DNA from: Spinacia oleracea
Taxonomy: Eukaryota; Streptophyta; Magnoliopsida; Caryophyllales; Amaranthaceae
Direction of reading: 5' to 3'
Length of the DNA stretch: 64,000 nucleotides
NCBI RefSeq assembly: GCF_020520425.1
Contig: NC_079487.1
Coordinates: 132,020,385-132,084,384, forward strand
Shown: one piece after another, positions 10,674-21,100 of the stretch
Layout of the letters: each line of letters begins with the position of its first letter
How positions within the stretch are numbered: the stretch's first letter is position 1
Position numbers and translations under genes: made by a program
The notes under the pieces: model-generated
What the model saw: only the letters and a program-made list of their open reading frames with translations
Told to the model about the DNA's origin: nothing
Databases searched by the model: none

Positions 10674-11120
10674 CGTAATCGAAATGCCAGAGTTTACTTG
10701 GCTTCGGCGGTGTTACTTTTAAGAGTTGGGTTTATATTGCCCCCACTTCACATTGTCTCGTTGAGCTCATTGAAGCTTTCTTCCTTGTGATCACTCTACG
10801 TGATATCGAAGTAGTCATCTTCGCATTGTTTCGTTGAGCTCATATCACTTTGAGTGAGATCGAGGTAGTAATCCTCGAGAGGATATGACTTAGGAACAAC
10901 GTAATTGAAATGCCAGAGTTTACTTGGCTTCGGCGGTGTTACTTTTAAGAGTTGGGTTTATATTGCCCCCACTTCACATTGTCTCGTTGAGCTCATTGAA
11001 GCTTTCTTCCTTGTGATCACTCTACGTGATATCGAGGTAGTCATCTTCGCATTGTTTCGTTGAGCTCATATGACTTTGAGTGAGATCGAGGTAGTAATCC
11101 TCGAGAGGATATGACTTAGG
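10674..11120. repeat. 226-bp tandem duplication
   Basis: Two consecutive units with a period of exactly 226 bp (start pairs 10674/10900, end pairs 10894/11120). I count only three base differences, for example CGAAATGCC against TGAAATGCC. The unit contains two copies of TTGTYTCGTTGAGCTCAT. The near identity marks a recent event. There is no convincing coding frame. Confidence 0.88.
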
Positions 11121-11309
11121 CAGAAGAGCTTCGACTTGACCACTGTATTCAAAGAATTAAACATGTTCCAAATTAATTAATACCATCCCTATTGCTTCTC
11201 TAGAAAATATAAAAAAGAATTGTTGGACAGTATTCATATCAAATTTTACGAGAGCAGAGGAATCTACATTGACATACCATTTTGAAGAATAGTTAGTTCA
11301 AAATGATTA

Positions 11310-11582
11310 AAAAGTTAGCCTATATAGATAAAAGTTATCTATTTTTAGTAATAAAAGTTTTCGCTTTAATAAAAATTATTTTTTCAAAATCACTAATAAT
11401 GTATAAAATTAATCATCTAACCCATTAAAATATTTATCTATCAACTTTTTTTACTAATATAAAAATTAATCAAAATTAAATTAAAGTTACAAAAAAAACT
11501 AGGTTACCATTATAAAAAAAAAAAATAAAAAAAAAAAAACTGGGTTAAAATTATCATGGTGTATAATAAATTTATTATACAC
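11310..11582. mobile_element. Palindrome-ended repeat family, copy 1 (partial)
   Basis: Shares TCGCTTTAATAAAAATTATT, AATGTATAAAATTAATCATC and the palindromic right end GTGTATAATAAATTTATTAT with copies at 52167-52457 and 61043-61322. The left end of this copy has decayed or is missing. Confidence 0.6.
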
Positions 11583-11708
11583 GGACATGGTGGGTGGGAA
11601 TTCTTGAATATGGATGCGAAGAAGATGAAGAGAGCAAGAAGAGGGCATCCTTTGAGTGATGTTGGTGGATATGTACAAAAGAATGTCAACTCCACGTATT
11701 TATAAAAA

Positions 11709-11859
11709 GAAAGGGCGGTGATTGAGTTGCGTTGTGTAGAATTATCTTCATTGCATTGTTTCAAATTTGCCAAAGTGTACAAATATCTCATATGATTCAT
11801 TAATTCCCAGTAGCTTCCAAATTTTGCCACATAATTAAATTGCTTCAATATGCACACAC
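11709..11859. repeat. Third copy of the 150-bp local repeat
   Basis: Matches 9183-9334 and 10551-10669 over the run TTGTGTAGAATTATCTTCAT, TTGTTTCAAATTTGCCAAA, ATATGATTCATTA and AGTAGCTTCCAA. The end TTGCTTCAATATGCACACA is present here and in the first copy but not the second. In copies 1 and 3 it is preceded by a TATAAAA-like run. Confidence 0.65.
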
Positions 11860-11863
11860 GTTG

Positions 11864-12857
11864 ATTTTCTTGGCTTATAGTGAATAGGTTGTCCCTCGTA
11901 CGAGCCAAAAGTGGAACATCTTAGGTTATTTTGGTAAATGTACTTTTAGTGTTCCCTATAAAAAAGAACTAATATGTCCCTACTAAACATGAATTATATT
12001 ACGGAGTAACAAATAAGTATTAAATACAATAAAAAGGAAAAGAGAAAATAGTCAATAGCACAATAAACAACATCATACAGAGAAAAGGTCAAAAATAACA
12101 CCATTTTTTAAATGGACCCGATCCATATTAAATTTATTGTGAACTATGCCAAGATAAGGTCAACAACTTGTTGTTAATTTATTTTGGCATGTTTATTAGA
12201 ATTATTATTGGAAAAAAAATATCAATTGGTGCGGTTGATACATGTTGTGTTTGTCACACTTCGATTTTAAAAACATAGGTTACTATGATTGAAAAAATGG
12301 TTACTATATCTAAGAATTTTGGTGTTTAATTTATTATAGCCACTATATGAACAATAAAAGTCTCTATGTATGTAAAAACGATGCTAGAGAAAATTATTCG
12401 TTTTGGATCTACACTAATATTATTGTGGACCAGGTCCACGCAAGAATAATCCAAAAAATAAATAAGGAAAAATTTATAGTAAAGATCGCGTAGGCCCAAC
12501 CACAAATTATGACACTAATGAAAAAACAAATAACAACGGGCAAAAAAGTCAAAATTAAAAAAAGATTTTTTTTACCAAATACTTAATTACAACTCACTTA
12601 AACCAATAAAATCAGGGCCAAGAATTAAAAAATGATTTTTTTTTTACCAAATACTTACTTACAGCAAACTAACACACGGTAATGACAAAAAAATCCTATA
12701 AAAGTAAAAAAGTCAATCAATTACCCCTTTATTTTCTCCTTCATAATGTATGTTTGTTAATGTTCAATTGATAACAACTTGAGAAAAGATGACAATTCCC
12801 TTATTTCTCTTCATTTTAATTTATAACCCTTTAATTCTCTCAATTTTAATCCATGTA
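11864..12857. other. AT-rich intergenic sequence
   Basis: No gene seen. A short duplication of TTTTTTTTACCAAATACTTA occurs at about 12567 and 12638. The rest is AT-rich. Confidence 0.4.
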
Positions 12858-13111
12858 CTACCTCCGTTTCAAAATGATTTTTATAGTTACTGTTACTTTA
12901 TAAAGTATGGTAGATGGGTAAAAATGTGGGTGGGTGTAAGAAAAAAAATGAATAAAGTAATAGAATGTGAGTGGAAATTAGTAAATGTTGTGGGGTAAGA
13001 GGAGTAAAATAGTGAATTTTCATGTCCAAAAATAGAATAAAGCAACGTGTAAAGAACATTATGAAACGGACTAAAACGAAAAGTGTAAAGATCATTTTAA
13101 AATGGAGGTAG
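12858..13111. mobile_element. Stowaway-like MITE
   Basis: A 254-bp element with TA at 12856-12857 and 13112-13113. Ends are CTACCTCCGTTTCAAAATGA and (reverse complement) CTACCTCCATTTTAAAATGA. The interior is related to 2094-2432 in inverted orientation. Just inside the right end is a second, partly duplicated terminal motif (GTGTAAAGAACATTATGAAA). Confidence 0.85.
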
Positions 13112-13113
13112 TA

Positions 13114-13508
13114 ATAAATTGAAAAGCATGTACCTCAATACATGAAAAACCTCTAAGTAGAGGTTGATCATCAGCTAAATATATAGTCCATCAAATTCCA
13201 AAGCGGAAGTCGTATTTTATATTCCAATATTTTTTCCATACGTAAATAATTTTAAAAAAGAGGATAGAAAATTAAAAAGAAATAAAGTAGGTATATTTTT
13301 AGGTAAATATTTTCGGGGGTAAATTTTTGCATCAGAAAGTGTCACGTGTCACTTCTGGTGTCTATTCTAGTATAATATATATAATAGATTGGACATGAAG
13401 TGATGAAATCATGATAAACATGCTTGACAAAATTTATGTGTTTTTTTAATGAAAGAATCTTGATGTGTTACATACTACTTGTATGTATAATCTATAATGT
13501 ATTAGAAC
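13114..13508. other. Intergenic sequence 3' of the TBL gene
   Basis: No gene seen. It contains a near-palindrome around 13334-13358 centred on a CACGTG G-box core (AAGTGTCACGTGTCACTT). This may simply be chance. Confidence 0.3.
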
Positions 13509-13540
13509 TCTTTGAACAAGAGCATCATGTATAGTGGGAC
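13509..13540 (-). repeat. 32-bp identity to the neighbouring phosphoesterase exon
   Basis: This segment just past the TBL stop codon is identical over 32 bp, in the same orientation, to 18178-18209 in the last coding exon of the metallophosphoesterase gene. On the minus strand it can encode VPLYMMLLFK, as that exon does, but in a frame different from the TBL frame. Confidence 0.75.
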
Positions 13541-13551
13541 GATTATAACAA

Positions 13552-16035
13552 TCATAAAAGTAGTGCCAACAAGAGGTCATTCCACACATCAATAGGACCA
13601 GGCATGCACCAATGCACACAATCATTGAACCCTTTCTTCTTCTTCTTGTCACGCCAGTATGAACCCGGGTGCGCGTCCGGTCTCATCAACATAGCCATAG
13701 TGATGTCCATGGCTCGAAATATTGGTTGTCCTTCTTTCTTTGTTGCTTTCTCGATTTCTTCCATTTGAACACCTCTAACATCCCATTCATCATTGTTTTT
13801 GCTACTTACCAAAGTGTTTACTACTTGTGTTTTGTTGTAAGGCTTTAATCTTTCACAATGGCCTCCGGTATTCCACGTCCCATTCTCGAAATGTGTTGGT
13901 GAGATTGTTCTCACCAATGTCACCATGCCCTTGCATTCCTGGCAACTATTAATGTAGCTACATGTATTTCATGTTCTGGTCAGAATCGATCTCAATTAAC
14001 TTTACCATTATACAAGTACATAGCGTATTTTGATCTAGCAATATGACAACTAAATCCGGGCAGAGAGAATAAGGAGTTACGTAGTAACTAGTTGTGGTAA
14101 AGAACCAATTGCTTGTTGGTTCAGTTGTGAATGAGGCTGAACTTGGTAGGGAGAAACCTGTGTTCGATCCCCCGCGACAACAATTGGGAGGGAACTGAAA
14201 CCTATCCACTCATCGCCCTAAATCCGGATTAGTCCTATGGCTGAACTTGGTAGGGAGACTAGTGGTTTTTTTTTTTTTTTTTGGTGTGTTAGCACCCGGT
14301 TCACCCTTAGGGCTAATCCGGATTCGGGGCGAGTTCTGGGTGGATAGGTTCCAGTCTCATCTCAATTGTTGTTGCGGGGGATCGAACACGGGTCCTTCCT
14401 ACCAAGTTCAGCATCAATCACCAATGAACCAACAGATAATTGATAGTTGTGGTAAAGTAGTTGATTGCTCCATGTGATTAATTATTCATATTAACCTTAA
14501 TTATTTAGGTTCTTTTTTCATTAAAAGTGGTAGTTTCGTGCAATCTATCTATCTACAATTATAGTTCATGTCAGATGGTTAATCAATTGTACAAAAATAT
14601 AAATTCTCAACCAATATCACAGCAATTAAGGACATTAATACATTGTCTAATGACATTCCACTAATTCACATTTCACGATGTTTGGGTATGACAACTAATT
14701 TAGTTGGTGTTAAAACCAATGAAGTCTTAGTCTAGTGGTTAACATTGAGGATATGTGCGTGTACATTATGTCTCATGCTCAAATCTCCGCCTCCATTTGT
14801 TATTTATTTGCCCTTATGGTTAATTTACACACACAAAAAATCAAATTTTACCTACATCAATATAAGTTCGAAATTGCGCATAACTATATAAAAACGAGCC
14901 AATTAATTAATTCTGTAAACATAAGTCGATCTAAAGCTTACCTGAGTGCAGTTTGAAAGGCCTTCCCAATAGCAAAACTCACTTTAAATTGAGTCAAATT
15001 GGATTCATTGCAATAGAGACATCCAATTAATTTCCCTCCTTGAAACAAATAATTCTTCCTAAAATACCATTGAGCACTTGAAACAATGGCATAATCAACT
15101 AATCCTTGATTAACATTATAACCCCAAATTTCATCCACTTGATCAAGGTGCAAATCATAAACACCACCCTCTCTTTCAACACCCTTAACCAAAAACCTTG
15201 TCCATAACACCATTAGGGTGAAATTGTTCCTAGGAAAGAACCATGTTCGAGACCGATCTTTGGCATCCTTGTACACATCAATTGGAGCTTCTTCTTGAGA
15301 TAAGATGCATAAAAGGGACTCCATTTGGTTTCTAGCAACTGAATCTCCTATAAATGCAAGCCTCTTATCGCGCATTATTTGAAAGAAGGTCTTGGGTTCG
15401 AACCTTGGTAGCTCACATTTGTCTGGCTTCCATTTCCAATATAAGAACTCCTTGTCATTCCTCCCATGCAAGAAACAATCTTTTGATATTGGAATTGTGG
15501 AGCAAGTTGCATTTGTGTAGGGAGGGTTCTTTGTGTGGTCTTCAACCCATTTCCCCTTAAACAAATCACATTTTCCATAATTACCTGAAAAATCATATAC
15601 AAATTCTTGTCAAATATTGTCTAATTAAGCAGTTTACTAACTATCAGATCACATGTCATGTCACCCATCTCCTACCCAGTTAATAACACAAAGTGTAAGA
15701 CATCTAATAGGATACTCTCCTAGCTAGCTTAAAATCATTAAATTAATTGATACCACATAAACACTAGTGGTAGATTAATGATAATTACAACAACACCCTC
15801 AAGATTATACATATGATGCGTATATATAGTAATGAAATATAGGTAGATATATACCCTTTGGAGGATGAATAAGATGATATCTTGGATAGTTATAATGTAA
15901 TGTTTTGGCAATAGTGAAGACAGAAAGAGGAGAGGAGGGAGATAAGATGTTAAAGAGGGTGTAGGTGAAAAGTATAGAGTACACCACCAATGAAGCAAGT
16001 CCACTGATTTTGGTATTTTCTTGGACATCTCTCAT
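13552..16035 (-). CDS. TBL19/AXY4-type polysaccharide O-acetyltransferase
   Basis: Three coding exons: 16035-15855, 15584-14942 and 13957-13552, giving 409 residues with consistent phases (a start at 16065 would add 10). Residues about 12-32 form a single N-terminal membrane anchor, placing the enzyme in the Golgi. The TBL domain follows with the cysteine-rich GNYGKCDLFKGKW, the GDS motif of the esterase fold at about residues 140-142 (LAFIGDSVARNQ), and the DXXH motif at about 387-390 (NDCVHWC) supplying the other catalytic residues. The C-terminal half resembles the TBL19-22/AXY4 clade, which O-acetylates xyloglucan side chains, so that substrate is the best guess. Intron 2 (about 1 kb) holds two SINEs in inverted orientation. 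Confidence 0.9.
14103..14236 (+). mobile_element. tRNA-derived SINE, copy A (3'-incomplete)
   Basis: A plus-strand SINE. The A-box-like TTGGTTCAGTTGTGAATGAGG is followed by a B-box TGTTCGATCCCC, then a body ending AATCCGGATTAGTCCT. It matches copies at 14266-14442 and 17658-17832. A 14-bp direct repeat TAGTTGTGGTAAAG lies immediately left (14089-14102) and again at 14444-14457, beyond copy B. This suggests copy A's target duplication now encloses both SINEs. It lies in intron 2 of the TBL gene. Confidence 0.8.
14266..14442 (-). mobile_element. tRNA-derived SINE, copy B
   Basis: A minus-strand copy. A poly(T) run of 17 bp at 14266-14282 corresponds to the 3' A-tail, followed leftward-to-rightward by the reversed body and the reversed B-box (GGGGATCGAACACG) and A-box region. 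It lies tail-to-tail with copy A, so transcripts across TBL intron 2 could fold into a long hairpin. Confidence 0.85.
14720..14792 (+). repeat. tRNA-derived SINE-like head
   Basis: The A-box-like TTAGTCTAGTGGTTAAC and B-box-like TGCTCAAATCTCC are spaced as in tRNA genes. It is related to the minus-strand sequence at 1180-1260 but to a different family from SINE copies A-C. No tail or target duplication was found. Confidence 0.4.
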
Positions 16036-16277
16036 ACTTTTTTTTTTTGTGATTAATTGTAGCAAATATGAGGGGATACATAAAATTAGGAAAAATGAAA
16101 GGTTGTCCGAGTTTTCAGAGAAAGATATGTATGGAGTTTCCTCTCTTCACGCCCCCCGCCTCCTTATAATTTGTTGTTAGTGTAACAAACTCTTAGTGTA
16201 CGTAATCCAATAAAATAATTAATTTTATGGTACGGATGAGGCAGGTCTTGGTCTAATGGTGAAGAGTATGTGAAAGA

Positions 16278-16313
16278 CGTGACTTATACGTTATGCAGTA
16301 CGTATAAGTCACG
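16278..16313. promoter_or_regulatory. Perfect inverted repeat upstream of the TBL gene
   Basis: The arms CGTGACTTATACGT and ACGTATAAGTCACG are perfect 14-bp complements around an 8-nt loop, about 245 bp upstream of the TBL start codon. A SINE-like A-box (TTGGTCTAATGGTGAAG) precedes it at about 16249. It could be a cis-element, a protein-binding palindrome or the remnant of an insertion. Confidence 0.4.
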
Positions 16314-17180
16314 CCGTTCTGAATTCACCCTGAAAGATTTAAACCAATTAAACAAGTTGACATCTAAAAAAAGTCTAGGAAATTTTTGTGGTTGATAAAA
16401 TTAAAGGAAAATGGGGGAAGTGCAACATATGTGATGGAAGTAAATTGTAGCTAGTTACTTGCTCATTGTTGTTAGTTCGGTGTTGCCACATGTTTCATAA
16501 ATTGTTTCATGCCATACAAATGTTTATCCAAAATTAAAGAAACCTTGCATGCATCACATACTCAATCTTTACACCAATAAATAAAACTTTTTCCAAAAAA
16601 ATTACAAAAAATCTAGCATATATATATGTAGTTGATGAAGTTATATATGGAGTATCTTGAACATCATCGCAAAATATGATTGATATGATGTGTGTGGGTG
16701 TAAATTGGATGGACTGGATTGGACTTTATAAAATAGCGTCGAAGTTGAAAATTTGTCCGTTAAGGGACAGACGGTGTGTAACAATTTGACTCTCATCAGT
16801 CATGATCATATCCGCTAGTTGCTGGGATATATAGGCATTGTTTTGGTGGTTGTACTATTTTTTGTTCTGAATTTTTGCATGCAAATGACGGAAAAAAACA
16901 ACGGAACTTCACGTGATCCTGAGCACCAATTGCTTTCAAAATTTCACGAGATATCATATGATCAGCTTATTACTAGAATTCTACATTTAATTTATAGTAC
17001 TTCTCCTACTACTAACTAACGTACGTAGTAGAATATTATGAAGTGACTGCTGCTTGAACTCATAACACGTACTCGTGTCCGATTATCCGACCTAAAACTT
17101 CCAACTCGTATCAAAATTGTACCCTAACTTAGATAATTCAACTTCGAACCTCAACTTATCTAGTTTATAAATTGATAACT
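16314..17180. other. Intergenic region between TBL and LINE remnant
   Basis: No gene recognised. It is AT-rich with several short random frames. It contains the distal promoter of the minus-strand TBL gene. Confidence 0.35.
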
Positions 17181-17198
17181 ATACTTGTATTATTGTGA

Positions 17199-17579
17199 TT
17201 ACAAGCTAGTGATATTCGTATCGATCTTGTTCTCTTCGAATTTCTCACCCTGCCAAGCTATCGCCGCTCCCCACTCCTTTCGTTTTCTTGATGTCATCCC
17301 TTTCCACGCCGCATTAACTACGATAGTTATATGGTCTAAGGAGATTGGCCTACCATACACCCAGACTAACTTCTTAATCGGTCTGTTATGACTTATGAGC
17401 CATGGAGTCCAAAGCTTTTGCTGCCCCTTGGAGAAGCCTCGCTGCATTACTCCGGCCCACTTTTTCTTACCTTCCTCTATCAGTGCCAAAATCCTTGCAG
17501 GGGAGCAAGTGACATTCCTAAACACGACCTCATTTCTATGAAGCCAGAGAGCCCATAGGGTAGAAAAGGAAACAAATTG
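17199..17579 (-). mobile_element. LINE fragment: zinc-binding RT tail and RNase H start
   Basis: On the minus strand the frame reads SFSTLWALWLHRNEVVF followed by a linker and then VNAAWKGMTSRKRKEWGAA. The W-x-LW-x2-RN motif belongs to the zf-RVT region at the C-terminal end of plant L1-type reverse transcriptases. The second motif is the first strand of the attached RNase H domain. Only about 380 bp remain, so this is a dead 3' fragment. SINE copy C inserted about 80 bp away. Confidence 0.75.
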
Positions 17580-17657
17580 TCACTCGTAGAGGGAAGATAA
17601 TCAACTCAGTTAAACATTCCCATCAAAAAAAGAGTTCATGCTCTCATAAGCGGAGTG

Positions 17658-17832
17658 TTTTTTTTTTTTTGGTGTTAGCACCCGATTCACCCTTAGGGCT
17701 AATGCGGATTTGGGGCAAGTATTAGGTGGATAAGTTTCAGTCCCCTCCCAATTGTTGTTGAGGGGGATTGAACACGAGTCCTCCCTACCAAGTTCAGCCC
17801 CAATCACCACTGAACCAACAGATAATTGGTTC
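17658..17832 (-). mobile_element. tRNA-derived SINE, copy C
   Basis: Poly(T) at 17658-17670, then a body closely matching copy B (CACCCTTAGGGCTAATGCGG, CCAAGTTCAGCCCCAATCAC). The reversed B-box is GGGATTGAACACG and the A-box region ends GAACCAACAGATAATTGG. A target duplication is not obvious. Confidence 0.82.
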
Positions 17833-18161
17833 ATTGACAATTTTCACAAAATTCATGTCTCATTACAAGGTACTTTTTTGACAAATCTGCCGTATTATAA
17901 TAATAGCCTTCTTATAGAAAAAACTAAAATGAAAATACTAATAATACTACGGAAATATAAGTTTGTTACAAGCTAAGTACTACTTCAGTACAACAGGAGA
18001 TGTGCGTTCTTCCACTACAAGAGCGCGCTATACCAGACATTACAAGTTACAACCATTTTAATGTTACATTAATTATTACAACATTCATTCTGGATTTACA
18101 GTTAACTCTAACCTTGTAAAAGTTACATGAATATTACAACAAAGCCCCTCACCGGACTGTA

Positions 18162-21100
18162 TCATTGTTCGCCCCAATCTTTGAACAAGAGCATCATGTA
18201 TAGTGGGACATTCACCACAGCAATTACCAAAACCATCCCAACCACCCGATTACATCGTTGCACCATTACCCTCGTAAATGGTTTGCTTGATCTTGGCAAG
18301 TTTTTCACATCAGATTCACCATTAATGTCCACTTTCGTTGCACTCTCTTGCTCCTGAACCATCTGTTTCCTAGCAGCACGTATCACAGCATTGCCTCTGT
18401 ACAACAACATGCCGTTAGTACGTTGAGTCGTTGAATTACATTTTGACATAAGACCTGTCAAATATCGACCCGACCAGAAAATATTGGGTCTTGAACAAGA
18501 TTTTTTTGACCTGTAACCCGAACAACCCCAAAAGTAATGGGTCAAAACCCGACCGAACCCGTTTTAGGCCCGACTAATTAGAAAACGTTGTATTTATAGT
18601 AATAAATGAGATTACGAAGAATTTCAAACACATTAAACACGTTGTTGTTACTATTGTTGGGTGTAATATGATTTTGATTTGAATTATACATCATTTCATG
18701 GTTGAACTTGACTAAACGTAAACTTGTGTGAAAATTTGTTAATTTATACAGATATTTTGTATATTTATTACCCAAACTAATGAAAATATAATACGAGTTT
18801 TAAAATCTCTCAGCACTTTGGTCGACCCGAACCCGAAAGTTATGGGTTTTGGACAAACATTTTTAAACCCGAACTCGAAAGTGACCAATCAAACCAACCC
18901 GAACCCGAAAGTTTTTTTACAACCCGACCCGTTGACAGGTCTAGGACTAACACATAAAAGGAACGAAAAGCCAATAAGAAAGTCACAAAAGTCAGTGAAA
19001 TGAAGGTAGAATGATCAACCAACCTTTCTGCAGAACTCATCTCCTTTGACACAACCAAAGGGGCTTTACTATGCTTCTTGATAAGATGCAAGCCTCCTTC
19101 TGCATCCCACATCATATCATACTCACAATTTTCGTCTTCATTTTTCTCTTTTCTACCACTTGAAAAAAGATCGTCTTTGACGAATTTATTTATCTTTGTC
19201 ATCAGATGCCCGAAATGGAACTGAATGTCATACGTAGGCAAAATAGACAAGGCAACGATGGTTACAACAAAAAGTATGATATACCTGGAATCATTAAAAT
19301 TGGAAGTCAATAACATAACACATTGACTTTTTATTTTAACTATCAGCGAAAGGTACCAAGAATTACCATATATATATGAATAATTGCTTAGGAAGAAAGC
19401 ACAATTGAGTAAGTACGACTGGTTCCGAAGAAGATCCATTCGTATGTGTAAAATTGCTAACAGATAGAAGCATGAACGATGGATACAAGTTCCCTTGTTG
19501 CCAACTTAACGTCCCAAGAGTATGCTGGCGGGAGTAAACATATAATTAGCTTGAAATCATCCAACATATCAACTACGAGAGCGCGAATACGTTTCAGTGA
19601 TTACCTCCTTGACGGAACCATATTTTGTCTTGTGGTTGACCGTACACTGGTCATGATCATGACCAGAGAGGACAAGTACCTGATAAAACCCCCCAAAAAA
19701 AATGAAGTTATTAATAATAGCAAATTAAGTCTAGTTTCATTCTTTTTCTAACAAATTGAGGAAAAGCCAGAGAGCATACAGGCTGAATGGAGTCCAATAT
19801 ATGCTTTGCAGACTCCTCAGTGACATAGTTCTGGTATCTGCAGCATCATTTATACAATAGAATAATAAATATTTACCATTAACAAAATAGTGAGAAAAGA
19901 AATGTTCACACATTGATGAGAAATTTGCTGAGATATGAATGAAACTTACAGTATCCTTTGATCATAAGCAGAACGAGTAATCCTCTGAACACAAAGGGAA
20001 AAAACCCTGTGAGTTTAATTGCCAAACGGTTAGGTATATATATGATAGTCATACAGGTATTTTAGCACCACAAAACCCAAGTCAAAAGGAAGACATTGAT
20101 ACCTGATTGATGACTTCTGAAGAACGGTACGGGCAAGGAGTCCAATCAGGTCGGTACAGCGGGATATGAGTCAATAGCACCCTTGGATTTGTTCCTACAC
20201 CTGAGGAAGACCATAACTTAATCTTTTGTCATACAACATAAATTTTTCTCCTAATTTTATACTTTAGGGAATTTTTATAGGTTTTGAACCTATGACCTCT
20301 CATTTGGTAAACACATACTTTAACCACTATGCCACAACTCATTTTGATATTCTTTATACGTTCAAAATTATATTAACTCAATATAATTAGAAAAATGGTA
20401 TGAATCATTTTTTAATAGTCTCACATCACTAATTAGTCATTAATTTTACCAGTTACTAATCCTTACCTAATAAAATCATTTTATGATAAAATTTATTAAA
20501 GCATACTCAAAACAAGATATATTGTAATGTAAAAATTAAATAAGACTCAAAACGACTTATATAATAATCTTATTGATCCATATTTCTACTATCCCGGGTC
20601 ATCGCCCGGGACACTAACTAGTTTTACTTTAAAAAGTTACATATTGTAGGACTCTCCATATATTTTTAATTAATGCTTTTTACAAACATAACAGCCTAAT
20701 TCATGAATGCTGGAATACTTTATCAATTCATTGCCCCTTCAACTTCTATATCAACGTACACCATTAGGTAGATTTGATTACAACATAAAATCACATCAAA
20801 AAAAGGCTTATGAAAATAAATATTGTAATTCAAATTTTTATGGTCAAACAAATGGACGAACAAGATTATTCCTAAATATTTAAACATGAACGAAAATAGA
20901 AACAAACACTTTTTTTAGTCTAGAAGTTGCTGGGTTTTTATGCGTTTATTACAGTTGGGTTTTTAAGAAACTTAGATTTTCATTTCTACACACAATTGCA
21001 ACTCCTTGTCATTGGGATTGAACGAGTGGCTTCTTCCAGGACGGGGAGAAATATCACACAAGTCCAAGTAAGACCAAACTCCTAATAGAGACAAACTGAA

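Noticed and set aside
13334-13358. Near-palindrome around a CACGTG core
   Set aside because: Pairing is imperfect and it lies 3' of the TBL gene; probably chance or a decayed element.
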